This document shows, one piece after another, positions 20,001-29,743 of a stretch of 64,000 nt of DNA. A program made the translations under genes and the position numbers. The stretch is from Billgrantia desiderata (GTDB taxonomy: Bacteria; Pseudomonadota; Gammaproteobacteria; Pseudomonadales; Halomonadaceae), in assembly GCA_011742915.1 (NCBI GenBank), contig JAAQTN010000006.1:95094-159093 (forward strand). The letters are read 5' to 3'. The notes beneath the pieces were generated by a model that did no database searches, was not told the origin of the DNA, and saw only the letters and a list, made by a program, of their open reading frames with translations. Numbering within the stretch: the stretch's first letter is position 1; the number at the start of each line of letters is the position of its first letter.

Positions 20001-21306
20001 GGCCGGACTCGACATGCTGGAGGGTACCCTGGCCGGTCGGGTCGGGATCTCCGGTAGCCGCGACAACCCGAGCCTGGATGGTGCGCTGGAGTTGATGGGA
20101 CTGCGGGCGTCGGGGCTCGATGTGCCGCTGATCGTCGAGGACGGACGCATTCGCATCGAGTTCAACGGCGACAGTGCACGCCTGATGGGCTATGTGGCCA
20201 GCGACGACGGGCGCCTGGTGATCGACGGCAACGCCAGTTGGCCCTCGCTCGACGAGTGGCGCATCGCCGTGGAGCTGGACGGTACCCGCCGTCCGCTACT
20301 GGTGAGCCTGCCGCAGTTCGGCCGTCTGCGCGTCGCCCCCGAGATCGCCGTCCGGGTGACCCCGCAGGCGCTGCGCGTGCGGGGTAACGTTGGGGTGCCC
20401 TGGGCGCGACTGGAGGTGGGCGAGGCGCCGCCGGCGGCCGTCAGCCCCAGTCCCGACGAGGTCATCATCACCCGGCGCGACGAGGCACGGGCCCAGCGGC
20501 GTGAGGAACTGGAGCCGGCCGCCGGTGGTGACGAAGCCGCCGCCGTGGCGCTGCGCGAGGCGGGCATGCAGCTGGACGTGCGTATCGAGTTGCACCTGGG
20601 GCCGGACATGACGCTCGCCGCGTCGGGGCTGGAAACCGGTTTGGCCGGCACCCTGCAGGTGCGCCAGCAGGATGGCCCGGTGCAGCTGTTCGGCGAGGTC
20701 AATCTCGTCGACGGTCGTTTCCGCGCCTTCGGCCAGGATCTGCTGATTCGCCAAGGGCAGTTGCTGTTCAGCGGACCGCCGGAACAGCCGCTGCTCGACT
20801 TCGAAGCCATACGTAACCCCGACATCACCGAGGATGGCGTCATTGCCGGGCTGCGTGTGACCGGCTTCGCCGCTGAGCCGAGTCTGGCCATCTTCTCCGA
20901 GCCGGCCATGGATGAGGCGCGGGCGCTTTCGTACCTGCTGCGCGGCCGGGCGCCGCGGGATGGTGACGCGGACGGTGCGCTGACCTCGGCGCTGGTGGGC
21001 CTGGCCTTGGGGCAGACGGGCGGGGTGGTCGGTGCCATCGGTCAGGCATTCGGCATCGACGATCTGGCCCTGGAGACGACCGGTGTCGGCGACGACAGCC
21101 AGGTGGTCGTGAGCGGCTACCTGACAGAAGATCTGCGCGTCAGCTATGGTGTCGGTATCTTCTCGCCGATCGCGGAGCTTACGCTGCGCTATACCCTGTG
21201 GCGCAATCTCTACGTGCAGGCCGTTTCCGGGGCTGCCCAGGCCGTCGATCTGGTTTACATCTTCTCCAGGCCCGGCCGGCCGCCACGACTCGAGCCCGCT
21301 CCGTGA
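17050..21306 (+). CDS. tamB: Translocation and assembly module inner-membrane protein TamB
   Basis: Very long (1418 aa) AsmA/VPS13-like bridge protein anchored in the inner membrane by one N-terminal helix (LLRLLIVLPLMAIGILFLVL) and reaching TamA through the periplasm; implicated in outer-membrane protein and phospholipid transport. The middle is repetitive beta structure; the C-terminal DUF490 domain is clear (SGPPEQPLLDFEAIRNPDI, ARALSYLLRGRAPRDGD, LTEDLRVSYGVGIFSPIAE). The start ATG 17050 lies 2 bp after tamA. An Ala/Asn/Glu low-complexity tract lies near residues 190-206. Confidence 0.94.
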   Translation: MRLLLWSLLRLLIVLPLMAIGILFLVLGLALSPWGAGLLLEEGAKRGFYQLERVEGAPLDRLVLHGFQIEAGPADIAAERLELIWADDCLLRGRLCVERLVMQGGRVALRPGQPEEPAAAPAPDETGASDPIRLPFPMEVRELVLVDTRVSLADGTHVALAQLNTTAMAENSGLQLGASRAEGLNVTLPANAEANVEANANANAEAVVERADEVAAETAQPPFRFPLDISAPELVIEDVALRLGDGTQVGWNRLHTGIEAEGERLTLLPTRLERLQVSLPAGGAEQLALEAPAGTPALSAQALAAAETVGSAPVPTEAGEPEVPLAQRERIVLPEIVLPLTIAAPRIHLDGVELRGPLDYDLRHLTLAFEASGQVVEIVALEAASLDADVRLGARVELRDDYPLQARLEAALWLPELMPELAGQRLDLRLDGTLAELDAELVARGPVSTRLTAQADVLDPEVPFSARMSSEFLQWPLPMAAAFAEEDEALDDPYVIEDLDLRLSGTLEQYSAALSARVEGPEVPLTRIALTGSGDLEHFAWTPLSLSLGNASVVSRGSIEWHDGLVLDATVRLDNLDPGQFTDAMQGRLSGNMDLAFSQTEAGWQLHVPRLAIDGQLQELPLSLRARLAGDSDMRWQVQEFDFRQGQNRITVAGAITEQRMDLSGDISLTGLDSLHDDLSGSLTGRFRTAGTLSSPRLEIDLRGQTLAFAENRLEALQLTASVQGLDDPSLDGNLAIERLNAGGQRFSELSLALSGRLSSHRAELTALAGRGMPLSRASLVLEGGLSTERQRYSGRIDPLEVDTDYGEMRLDDPVAFSVDLATARAQVQPFCLRREQGGRLCLEDTLQAGADQGQVSLAVRGLPMSMFNEWLPEDWRASGETDLQLQARWRQGGRQWSAEADLASQLDLEGVDIYGQPWSMPATRLAVRLDATQARMALDLELGLGDAGRLALDLDLNDPLGSGELTGSLVVDALDLSRYRTLAAGLDMLEGTLAGRVGISGSRDNPSLDGALELMGLRASGLDVPLIVEDGRIRIEFNGDSARLMGYVASDDGRLVIDGNASWPSLDEWRIAVELDGTRRPLLVSLPQFGRLRVAPEIAVRVTPQALRVRGNVGVPWARLEVGEAPPAAVSPSPDEVIITRRDEARAQRREELEPAAGGDEAAAVALREAGMQLDVRIELHLGPDMTLAASGLETGLAGTLQVRQQDGPVQLFGEVNLVDGRFRAFGQDLLIRQGQLLFSGPPEQPLLDFEAIRNPDITEDGVIAGLRVTGFAAEPSLAIFSEPAMDEARALSYLLRGRAPRDGDADGALTSALVGLALGQTGGVVGAIGQAFGIDDLALETTGVGDDSQVVVSGYLTEDLRVSYGVGIFSPIAELTLRYTLWRNLYVQAVSGAAQAVDLVYIFSRPGRPPRLEPAP
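17617..17667 (+). repeat. GCCAAT/GCCGAA hexamer tract in tamB
   Basis: About 51 bp of imperfect 6-bp units (GCCAAT, GCCGAA, GTCGAA) encode ANAEANVEANANANAEA in the N-terminal part of TamB. Being a multiple of three, gain or loss of units keeps the frame; it is a candidate length-variable linker. Confidence 0.75.
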
Positions 21307-21339
21307 TCGCTCTCAACGTGTTGCTGCGAGGATAACGTC

Positions 21340-21954
21340 ATGAACATCGATCCTACACATGCGCTTCCGGGGCGCGACACGCCGGTGCAGATATCCGGCG
21401 TGCATGCCGTCAGCGGCCGCTCCATGCTGCCGCCGTTTCCCGAGGGGCATGAGCAGATCGTGCTGGGGCTTGGCTGTTTCTGGGGCGCCGAGCGTCTGTT
21501 CTGGCAGCTACCGGGGGTGTATGTGACGGCGGTGGGGTATGCCGGAGGCGTGACTCCCAACCCCACCTACGAAGAGACCTCTACCGGGAGGACCGGTCAC
21601 ACCGAAGTGGTGCGGGTGGTGTTCGATGCCCGAGAGGTGGATCTCGAGACGCTGCTGAAGGTGTTCTGGGAGGCCCACGATCCGACCCAGGGCATGCGCC
21701 AGGGCAACGACATCGGCAGCCAGTACCGCTCGGCGATCTACACCACCAGCGATGCCCAACTGGCGGCCGCCAGGCGCAGTCGTGACGTCTATCAGTATTC
21801 GTTGGCTCAGGCGGGCCGCGGCCAGATCACCACCGAGATCGCCTCCCTCGAGGTCTTCTATCCGGCCGAGGAATACCATCAGCAGTATCTGCACAAGAAC
21901 CCGGGCGGCTACTGCGGGCTGAAGGGAACCGGGGTCAGCTGTCCGATCGGCTGA
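21340..21954 (+). CDS. msrA: Peptide methionine-S-sulfoxide reductase MsrA
   Basis: Repairs oxidised methionine. Catalytic cysteine 46 is in the signature GLGCFWGAE; further motifs are [19 protein letters not shown] and the C-terminal [14 protein letters not shown] with resolving cysteines. GAGGA precedes the ATG. The N-terminal extension of about 40 residues before the core resembles the longer MsrA form of E. coli. The 3' end overlaps the convergent hydrolase gene by 20 bp. Confidence 0.95.
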   Translation: MNIDPTHALPGRDTPVQISGVHAVSGRSMLPPFPEGHEQIVLGLGCFWGAERLFWQLPGVYVTAVGYAGGVTPNPTYEETSTGRTGHTEVVRVVFDAREVDLETLLKVFWEAHDPTQGMRQGNDIGSQYRSAIYTTSDAQLAAARRSRDVYQYSLAQAGRGQITTEIASLEVFYPAEEYHQQYLHKNPGGYCGLKGTGVSCPIG

Positions 21955-22984
21955 GCCGGTGATCGGCGATGGAGCGCCAGGCGTCGCCGAGGCTGGCCCA
22001 GCCATCCAGCTCGCGCGCCAGGCGACGGGCCAGCCAGGGCGAGAGACGCTTGTTGCGCCACTCCATGAAGCCGACGTGTCCGCCATGATGGGTGATTTCC
22101 AGATGCACCGCCGCGGAAGGCTGGGGCAGACGATGGAACAGCCCGGCCGGCATGAAGGGGTCGTCATCGGCATGCAAGATCAAGGTCGGTAGCTCGATGT
22201 CGCCCAGCAGCCTTCCGGCCGAAGCGCGGCGATAATAATCATCGGCCCCCTTGAAGCCGTGCAGCGGGGCGGTCACGGCATCGTCGTATCCGCGCAGGCT
22301 GTCGATGCGCTCGAGTGCCTCGCCGTTCAGCGTCAGCGGCAGTTCGCCGCGTACCAGCCTTGGCGCCACCTTGCGTTTCAGGGCCCTGAGCAGATGGCGC
22401 TCATATATCCGGGAGAATCCCTGGTGCAGGGTGTCGGCGCTGGCGGCCAGGTCGAGCGGGGCGCTGATGATGATGGCACCGGCCAGATCGAGGCCGCTGC
22501 CGCCCTGTTCCGCCACCAGCTTGAGCAACATGTTGCCGCCCAGCGAGACCCCGGTGGCTACCTTCAAGGCGCCGGGATAACGTCGCGACAGCTCGGCGAT
22601 CAGCCAATAGGCATCGGCGGTGTCGCCGCTGTGGTAGGCACGCGGCAGGCGGTTCGGCTGGCTGCCGCAGCCGCGAAAGTGCATCAGTACGGCGCGCCAC
22701 CCCATGCGGCTGGCCGTGGCCAGCAACCAGCGCGCATAGGGGGAGTGAAACGAGCCCTCCAGGCCATGAAACAGCACCAGGATCGGTGCCGTGCTGCTGG
22801 TGGGGATCGGCCGGATCCAGTTGAGCTCGACGAAGTCGCCGTCGGGGAGTTCGAACTGCTCGATGTCGCGAGCGAGTCGCGGGCGTGGCAGGCAGCGGGG
22901 CAACAGTGTCTGAACGTGCGGATTGCTCAATCCGCGCGGCGGAGCAAAGTCGGCCTCTTGCTGCCGTTCACGCATATCGTTCAC
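21935..22984 (-). CDS. YheT-family alpha/beta hydrolase
   Basis: Alpha/beta-fold hydrolase of the YheT/YbbA-like esterase group; substrate unknown. It shows the N-terminal [12 protein letters not shown] signature, the oxyanion region [17 protein letters not shown], the nucleophile elbow GVSLGGN, and a C-terminal Asp/His pair ([21 protein letters not shown]). The GTG start at 22984 overlaps the pepQ stop as GTGA, so the two are translationally coupled; ATG 22975 is an alternative. It is convergent with and overlaps msrA. Confidence 0.88.
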   Translation of the reverse strand: MNDMRERQQEADFAPPRGLSNPHVQTLLPRCLPRPRLARDIEQFELPDGDFVELNWIRPIPTSSTAPILVLFHGLEGSFHSPYARWLLATASRMGWRAVLMHFRGCGSQPNRLPRAYHSGDTADAYWLIAELSRRYPGALKVATGVSLGGNMLLKLVAEQGGSGLDLAGAIIISAPLDLAASADTLHQGFSRIYERHLLRALKRKVAPRLVRGELPLTLNGEALERIDSLRGYDDAVTAPLHGFKGADDYYRRASAGRLLGDIELPTLILHADDDPFMPAGLFHRLPQPSAAVHLEITHHGGHVGFMEWRNKRLSPWLARRLARELDGWASLGDAWRSIADHRLSRSDS

Positions 22985-24288
22985 TCGTGTTCCATGGTCA
23001 GGTTGCGCACCGAATGCGTGGCGATGGCCACGTTGTCTTCGATGCGAATGCCGCCATGAGGCCGCAGACGTTCGACCAGCGACCAGTTCACGTCGCTTCC
23101 CGCAGGGCTTGCCTGCAACGGTCCGAGCAGCATGGGAATGAAGTAGAGCCCGGGTTCTATGGTGACCGTCATTCCTGGTTCCAGTTCCCGGGTCAGGCGC
23201 AGCGCCGGGTGCTCGGGCGGCGGTGGCAGGGGTATGCCCTCCCGGCTCGTGCGTCCGGCCACGTCATGTACCTGCACGCCCAGCAGGTGGCCCAGGCCGT
23301 GAGGGCAGAAGGCGCGGGTGATTCCGCCTTCGACCGCGGCCTCGGCCGAACCGGCGACCAGTTCGCTCTCGACCAGCAGTGCTGCGAGCAGGCGGTGCAT
23401 GCGCTCGTGCAGGGCGACGAAATCGACGCCGGGGGCCAGCGCCGCCACCAGTTGCTGCTTGATGTCGTGCATGCGCGTTACCAGCGCGGCGAAGGCGGGG
23501 TCGGCGTCCGGCCCCGGCCAGCTGCGGGTGATGTCCGCGCAGTAGCCGCGATAGCGGTACCCGGCATCGACCAGCAGGCTGTGACGCGACGCGGGCGCCT
23601 CGCTGTCGTAATGCTGATAGTGCAGCACCGCGCCATGGGTGCCGAGACCGACGATGTTGCCGTAGGGTACATCGCTTTCCCGCTGCCGCGATGCCTTGAG
23701 GTAGGCCAGCTGAATGTCGAGTTCGCTCTCGCCGGCCAGAAACGCCGCTCTGGCAGCCTGGTGGCCGCGCAGCGCCATCCGGTTGGCCTCGCTCAGACAG
23801 GCGATTTCGTATTCACTCTTGCGCACCCGGCCTTCATCCAGGGCGGTCAGCAGAGCGGGAGGATTGCACTCGGCGCCAAGGGCACGGGCCGTCGCTTCGG
23901 CGACGTCGCCAATCACGGCAAGACGGCTCGCCTTTACCGCCGGCGGTGTCTCGAAGCGACCGCTGATCACCTCGAGGTAGTCGGTCCAGCCCTCGTCGGG
24001 AAGGCTTGGCGGCAGGTGCCAGAAGTCGTCCGGTGCATGGACGAAGCAGGTCGTGCGCTGGCCCGGCTGCACCAGCAGCCAGCTGTGGGCCAGGCCGGCC
24101 TGACCGGTCCAGTGCTGGAAATGGCCGTAGCTGCAGAAGTTGGCGTGTTGGTCGTCGCCGAAGTGCAGGGCAGGGCGGCCGCTGAAGATCAGTACGCCGT
24201 CGTAACCAAGGGCGCTCATGGCGTCGGCATAGCGACGTTCCAGGGCCTCGAGATGTGCCATCTGAAGGTGAGCAAGAGCGTCGGGCAT
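22981..24288 (-). CDS. pepQ: Xaa-Pro dipeptidase PepQ
   Basis: Metal-dependent M24 peptidase splitting dipeptides with C-terminal proline. The metal site is visible: Asp in LLVDAGYRYRGYCADITRSW, His in CPHGLGHLLGVQVHD, and two Glu (LEPGMTVTIEPGLYF and GGIRIEDN). The N-terminal creatinase-like domain matches the E. coli protein in spacing from the ATG to LIFSG. 435 aa. Promoter must lie in 24289-24390, between the gene and the inverted-repeat element. Confidence 0.92.
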   Translation of the reverse strand: MPDALAHLQMAHLEALERRYADAMSALGYDGVLIFSGRPALHFGDDQHANFCSYGHFQHWTGQAGLAHSWLLVQPGQRTTCFVHAPDDFWHLPPSLPDEGWTDYLEVISGRFETPPAVKASRLAVIGDVAEATARALGAECNPPALLTALDEGRVRKSEYEIACLSEANRMALRGHQAARAAFLAGESELDIQLAYLKASRQRESDVPYGNIVGLGTHGAVLHYQHYDSEAPASRHSLLVDAGYRYRGYCADITRSWPGPDADPAFAALVTRMHDIKQQLVAALAPGVDFVALHERMHRLLAALLVESELVAGSAEAAVEGGITRAFCPHGLGHLLGVQVHDVAGRTSREGIPLPPPPEHPALRLTRELEPGMTVTIEPGLYFIPMLLGPLQASPAGSDVNWSLVERLRPHGGIRIEDNVAIATHSVRNLTMEHE

Positions 24289-24392
24289 GTCAGATTCCGG
24301 CTGGTTGGGACGTCGGTGGCTGGGACTTCGATAAAAGTGTAAGGCCTGGCGTGGTCGGTTTCGAGCCGGTCGGCTTCAGCCAAGGCCTACAA

Positions 24393-24533
24393 GGCTCTGT
24401 CTGAAAAGTCGGCGAGCGAAGGCCAGACAAGGAAAAAATCAGCGAAAAGACGGAGTTTACGGGGTGTAAATGAGTATTTTGAGCTGGTTTTTAACGCCGT
24501 ATGGCCGAGTGCAGCCAGTTTTCGGACAGAGCC
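24393..24533. mobile_element. MITE-like element, type 1 (GGCTCTGT ends)
   Basis: A 141-bp non-coding element bounded by inverted repeats: left AGGCTCTGTCTGAAAA (24392-24407) and right TTTTCGGACAGAGCCT (24519-24534), 15 of 16 matched. Its centre holds CGGAG, then the stem-loop TTTAC-GGGGT-GTAAA (24456-24470), then TGAGTATTTTGAG. No transposase is encoded. A TA follows the right end (24534-24535); the left flank reads CAA, so a clean target duplication is not visible. The right boundary supplies the TAG stop of the carbonic anhydrase gene. Confidence 0.8.
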
Positions 24534-25189
24534 TAGCAACTGTCAGGCGCTGCCTGAAGGCGGTCGATGCGATAGAGCGTAGCCACCTGATCCAGCCCTT
24601 CGACGGTGCAACCGAGATCGGCGATGCGACCATCGCCCAGGCCGTAGATCCAGCCGTGAATCGAGAGCTCCTGGCCGCGCTGCCAGGCGAGCTGAACGAT
24701 CTTGGTACGACACAGGTTGTTCACCTGCGCCTGCACGTTGAGCTCGCAGAGCCGATCGACCTGCTGATCCAGCGGCAAGTGGGCTAGTGAAGGGCGGTGT
24801 TGGCTATACAGCTCGCGCACCGAATGCAGCCAGTAATCCACCATGCCGCAATCGCCCCCCGTGACTGCCGCGCGCACGCCGCCGCAGCCGTAGTGGCCGA
24901 CCACCATGATATGCCTGACCTGGAGGACGTCGACGGCATACTGCACCACGGAGAGGGCGTTCATGTCGTTGTGATGCAGCAGGTTGGCGACGTTGCGGTG
25001 GACGAAGACCTCACCCGGTGGCAGCGAGACGATCTGATTGGCCGGTACCCGGCTGTCGGAGCAGCCGATCCAGAGGTAATTCGGATTTTGCTGACGGGAA
25101 AGGCGGGTGAAATACTCCGCATCTTCCTGACACATCCGCTCTGCCCAGCGCCGGTTGTTTTCCAGCAGGCAGTCGATTTCCTGGTTCAT
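24533..25189 (-). CDS. can: Beta-class carbonic anhydrase
   Basis: Zinc enzyme interconverting CO2 and bicarbonate. Zinc ligands and catalytic dyad are seen in CSDSRVP and HYGCGG, with HRNVANLLHHNDMNALSV as in the E. coli Can type. ATG at 25189 (MNQEIDCLLENN) gives 218 aa; the frame runs further upstream to 25258 without family support. The TAG stop is formed at the junction with the type 1 inverted-repeat element, so the last few residues (LQAAPDSC) should be checked against relatives for a changed end. Confidence 0.94.
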   Translation of the reverse strand: MNQEIDCLLENNRRWAERMCQEDAEYFTRLSRQQNPNYLWIGCSDSRVPANQIVSLPPGEVFVHRNVANLLHHNDMNALSVVQYAVDVLQVRHIMVVGHYGCGGVRAAVTGGDCGMVDYWLHSVRELYSQHRPSLAHLPLDQQVDRLCELNVQAQVNNLCRTKIVQLAWQRGQELSIHGWIYGLGDGRIADLGCTVEGLDQVATLYRIDRLQAAPDSC

Positions 25190-25382
25190 GGCAGAGTCCG
25201 TCCGAAGGTCAGAGAGTAGGGGAGGGCACCTTTTACCGCCATGCCCCGAGTCGGTCAACCAAGAGCCGCACCCTGGCAGAGCTCTACATGGGGCACCGCT
25301 CTACATGGTTACACCTGCACTGTTATCATCTGCCGAACGGACCGGGTATGCCACCTGACCCCGGCTAGACGAGGAGAAATGA

Positions 25383-26744
25383 GTGTCAGACTTCGACTAT
25401 GACCTGTTCGTGATTGGTGCCGGCTCCGGTGGGGTGCGCGCTGCCCGCACTGCAGCGGCAACCGGTGCCAGAGTGGCCGTTGCCGAAGACCGCTATCTGG
25501 GCGGCACCTGCGTGAACGTGGGTTGCGTGCCCAAGAAACTCTATTCCTATGCCGCCCATTTCCACGACGCCTTCGAAGACGCCCGAGGCTTCGGCTGGAG
25601 CCTGACCGAGGCGCCGCGCTTCGACTGGGCCACGCTGCGCGACAACAAGGTGCGCGAGATCAAGCGTCTCAACGAGATCTACGGCCGGCTGCTGGACAAC
25701 GCCGGGGTCGAGTTGATCCACGGCCGGGCCCGGGTGGTCGATGCCCACCGCGTCGAGGTCGACGGCCGCGCCTTCAGCGCCGCCAAGATTCTGGTGGCCG
25801 TCGGCGGCTGGCCCTGGGTGCCCGACTTCCCCGGTCGCGAACTGACGGTGACGTCCAACGAGGTGTTCGATCTGGAGCGCATGCCGCGGCGTTTCCTGGT
25901 GCTGGGCGGCGGCTACATCGCGGTGGAGTTTGCCAGCATCTTCAACGGGCTGGGCAGCGAGTCGCACCTGGTCTATCGCGGCGAACTGTTTCTGCGCGGC
26001 TTCGACCGCGAGGTGCGTGAATTCACCCGTGAGCAGATGGCCCTCAAGGGCGTGAATCTGCATTTCGAAACCAATATCGAGAGTATCGAGAAGACCGAGG
26101 GCGGGCTGCTCGTGACGCTGACCAACGGCGAGTCGCTCGAGGTGGACACGGTGCTGGCCGCTACCGGACGCAAGCCCCATCTCGAGGGAGTCGGCCTCGA
26201 CGCGCTAGGCATCGCTCTCAACCCCGATGGCACCGTCAAGGTCAACGATCGCTTCGAGACCACCACGCCTTCCATCCTGGCACTGGGCGACGTGACAGGT
26301 GGGCCGGAGCTGACCCCCGTGGCGCTGGCGGAAGCCATGCATCTGGTCAGCCAGCATTTTGGCGAGGCACCGCCCAAGCCCATGGATTACCGCAATATCG
26401 CCACGGCAGTGTTCTGTCATCCCAACATCGGCACGGTGGGCCTGTCGGAGGAGCAGGCGCGCAAGGAGTATGACGCGATTCGCGTCTACCGCACCGATTT
26501 CCGGCCGATGAAGCACACGCTTTCCGGCAGTGAGGAGCGCTGTCTGATGAAGCTGATCGTCGACGACGCCAGCGACGTGGTGGTCGGCGCCCATATGGTG
26601 GGCGAGGAGGCGGGAGAGCTCATACAAGGCATCGCCATCGCGGTAAAGGCGGGGCTGACCAAGGCAGACTTCGATGCCACCGTGGGCATTCATCCCACCG
26701 CGGCGGAGGAGTTCGTCACCATGCGGACATTATCGCGGCATTGA
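25383..26744 (+). CDS. gor: Glutathione-disulfide reductase
   Basis: FAD/NADPH flavoenzyme regenerating reduced glutathione. FAD motif [10 protein letters not shown], redox-active disulfide [10 protein letters not shown] (Cys43, Cys48), NADPH motif [11 protein letters not shown], second FAD motif [18 protein letters not shown], and C-terminal [10 protein letters not shown] are all present. GTG 25383 is the start, with GAGGAGA 5 bases upstream; the ATG at 25379 is in another frame and closes after seven codons. 453 aa. Confidence 0.95.
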   Translation: MSDFDYDLFVIGAGSGGVRAARTAAATGARVAVAEDRYLGGTCVNVGCVPKKLYSYAAHFHDAFEDARGFGWSLTEAPRFDWATLRDNKVREIKRLNEIYGRLLDNAGVELIHGRARVVDAHRVEVDGRAFSAAKILVAVGGWPWVPDFPGRELTVTSNEVFDLERMPRRFLVLGGGYIAVEFASIFNGLGSESHLVYRGELFLRGFDREVREFTREQMALKGVNLHFETNIESIEKTEGGLLVTLTNGESLEVDTVLAATGRKPHLEGVGLDALGIALNPDGTVKVNDRFETTTPSILALGDVTGGPELTPVALAEAMHLVSQHFGEAPPKPMDYRNIATAVFCHPNIGTVGLSEEQARKEYDAIRVYRTDFRPMKHTLSGSEERCLMKLIVDDASDVVVGAHMVGEEAGELIQGIAIAVKAGLTKADFDATVGIHPTAAEEFVTMRTLSRH

Positions 26745-26766
26745 CGCTTTGTCGGTTTCTCGTTCG

Positions 26767-26793
26767 ATCGGGCCGCCTGAAGGGCGGCCCGAT
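26767..26793 (+). terminator. Terminator after gor
   Basis: Perfect 11-bp stem (ATCGGGCCGCC / GGCGGCCCGAT), loop TGAAG, followed by TCGTTTCC, 22 bp after the gor stop. It separates gor from the ectoine operon. Confidence 0.75.
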
Positions 26794-26936
26794 TCGTTTC
26801 CGACGCCCGGGGAATTCTGAACTAGACTTTGCCATGGGCGTGACCGAACGCGATGGCGGTTGTAGTCATCGGGCACGTATTGGAAAGCGTTGATAATTTT
26901 TTGTTATGTAATTGTGCCTCAGTCATAACGCCCGTT

Positions 26937-26964
26937 TTGATTTGTCGGTTGGCTTTGTTATCAT
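26937..26964 (+). promoter_or_regulatory. Candidate sigma-70 promoter of ectABC
   Basis: TTGATT (26937-26942) and TATCAT (26959-26964) are spaced by 16 bp, 32 bp before the ectA ATG, in an AT-rich stretch (26880-26990) that contrasts with the GC-rich surroundings. H. elongata ectA is reported to have osmotically regulated sigma-70- and sigma-38-type promoters in this region; only a sigma-70-like match is proposed here. Confidence 0.5.
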
Positions 26965-26996
26965 TGGCAGTAACATCGCTACAGCGAAACCTGACC

Positions 26997-27575
26997 ATGA
27001 ACATGACACCGCAGCCTTTCACTCCCTCCGCCGACCTGGTCCGCCCCAGCGTGGCCGATGCCGTGGTCGGCAGCGATGCCTCACCGCTGTTCATCCGCAA
27101 ACCCAACCCCGACGACGGCTGGGGCATCTACGAACTGGTCAAGTCCTGCCCGCCGCTCGATGTCAATTCCGCCTACGCCTATCTGCTACTGGCGACACAG
27201 TTCCGCGATACCTGCGCCGTTGCCACCAACGAAGAGGGCGAAATCGTCGGCTTCGTTTCCGGCTACGTGAAGAGCAACGCCCCGGACACCTATTTCCTGT
27301 GGCAGGTGGCGGTGGGCGAGAAAGCGCGCGGCACCGGCTTGGCCCGGCGCCTGGTAGAGGCCGTCATGAGCCGCCCCGAGCTGCTCGACGTGCACCATCT
27401 GGAAACCACCATCACGCCGGACAATCAGGCGTCCTGGGGGCTTTTCCGCCGCCTTGCCGACCGTTGGCAGGCACCCCTCAACAGCCGTGAGTACTTCTCG
27501 ACGGATCAACTCGGCGGTGAGCACGACCCCGAGAATCTCGTGCGCATCGGTCCGTTCGATACGCGGCGCATCTGA
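26997..27575 (+). CDS. ectA: L-2,4-diaminobutyrate N-gamma-acetyltransferase EctA
   Basis: GNAT enzyme acetylating diaminobutyrate with acetyl-CoA, the second step of ectoine synthesis. ATG 26997 (MNMTPQPFTPSADL) gives 192 aa, the size of the H. elongata protein, and the sequence appears very close to it (SPLFIRKPNPDDGWGIYELV, the CoA-binding region VGEKARGTGLARRLV, ITPDNQASWGLFRRLADRW). The longer reading frame to 26853 crosses the promoter region and is rejected. ectB follows after 79 bp. Confidence 0.98.
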   Translation: MNMTPQPFTPSADLVRPSVADAVVGSDASPLFIRKPNPDDGWGIYELVKSCPPLDVNSAYAYLLLATQFRDTCAVATNEEGEIVGFVSGYVKSNAPDTYFLWQVAVGEKARGTGLARRLVEAVMSRPELLDVHHLETTITPDNQASWGLFRRLADRWQAPLNSREYFSTDQLGGEHDPENLVRIGPFDTRRI

Positions 27576-27642
27576 TCCCCATCCCATTGCCGGACGGCCG
27601 AGCGGCTCGGTCGTCCACGCAGCCTTTCGCCTGATCATCTGA

Positions 27643-28920
<1,278 letters not shown>

Positions 28921-29006
28921 GCGGCGATTTGCCGAGCAACTGCCAGAAAACGGCCGGCTGCGGTGTCAGCCGGCCAGTCCATGGATCGTATGGAGTGACA
29001 TGAGCA

Positions 29007-29402
29007 ATGATCGTTCGCAACCTCGAGGAAGCGCGTAAGACCGACCGCCTGGTCAAGTCGGAAAGCGGCACCTGGGACAGCACGCGTCTGGTGCTGGCCA
29101 ACGACGGTGGCGGCTTCTCGTTCCACATCACGCGGATCTACGAAGGCACCGAGACTCACATCCACTACAAGCATCACTACGAGTCGGTGTACTGCATCGA
29201 AGGCGAAGGTGAAGTGGAGACTCTGGCCGACGGCAAGATCTGGCCGATCAAGCCCGGCGACATCTATATTCTCGATCAGCACGACGAACATCTGCTGCGC
29301 GCACACAAGACCATGCACCTGGCCTGCGTATTCACGCCGCCGATCACCGGCAAGGAAGTGCATCGTGAGGATGGCTCCTACGCACCGCCCGATGACGCCT
29401 GA
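29007..29402 (+). CDS. ectC: L-ectoine synthase EctC
   Basis: Cupin-fold enzyme cyclising N-gamma-acetyl-diaminobutyrate to ectoine. Recognised from [54 protein letters not shown] and [16 protein letters not shown]. 131 aa, slightly shorter at the C-terminus than the H. elongata protein. No ectD or aspartokinase gene follows, so hydroxyectoine synthesis, if present, is encoded elsewhere. Confidence 0.98.
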   Translation: MIVRNLEEARKTDRLVKSESGTWDSTRLVLANDGGGFSFHITRIYEGTETHIHYKHHYESVYCIEGEGEVETLADGKIWPIKPGDIYILDQHDEHLLRAHKTMHLACVFTPPITGKEVHREDGSYAPPDDA

Positions 29403-29425
29403 CAGGCCGAGCTTGCAAGTCCGTG

Positions 29426-29449
29426 CGACCCCGGCAGCAGCCGGGGTCG
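29426..29449 (+). terminator. Hairpin terminator after ectC
   Basis: Perfect 10-bp stem (CGACCCCGGC / GCCGGGGTCG) with loop AGCA, 23 bp after the ectC stop. No clear U-tract follows. Probable end of the ectABC transcript. Confidence 0.6.
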
Positions 29450-29743
29450 TGCGTTGCGGAAAGCCGGCCGGCGCCATGGCGAGGTCGTCGAACGGCAGGC
29501 CGGCATACCGCTCATCGTATCGCAGCGACTGACCGTCCAGGCCGATGGTTCGCATAATGTATATTATGTTAAATTGACTATCTGTTGCGGTGTTGGACAA
29601 GCCCACCTCGAAATCCTTATCATCCCCCGTCATGTCCCGGCGCGATCGTTCAAGCGCCCCAGACCCCGGTCGTTACCCGGGATTGTGCCAAGCCCACTGC
29701 CGCTGCGCCGATGCGCAGTCCAATTGGAGGCTGTCGATTTCCC
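29450..29743. other. 341-bp non-coding gap after ectC; AT-rich palindrome and possible gene remnant
   Basis: No intact gene is supported between ectC and the lipoprotein gene. An AT-rich island contains CATAAT-GTAT-ATTATG (29553-29568), a 6-bp inverted repeat of operator type. On the minus strand an ORF starts inside that palindrome (ATG 29555-29553) and runs about 34 codons with mostly G/C third positions (starting MRTIGLDGQSLRYDERYAG) before its frame enters the ectC terminator. It has no obvious ribosome-binding site. It may be the remains of a truncated gene. Confidence 0.35.

Noticed and set aside
24391-24535. Treating the 143-bp inverted-repeat element as a terminator or attenuator only
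   Set aside because: The long outer inverted repeats and shared core with two other loci point to a dispersed element; terminator activity may be secondary.
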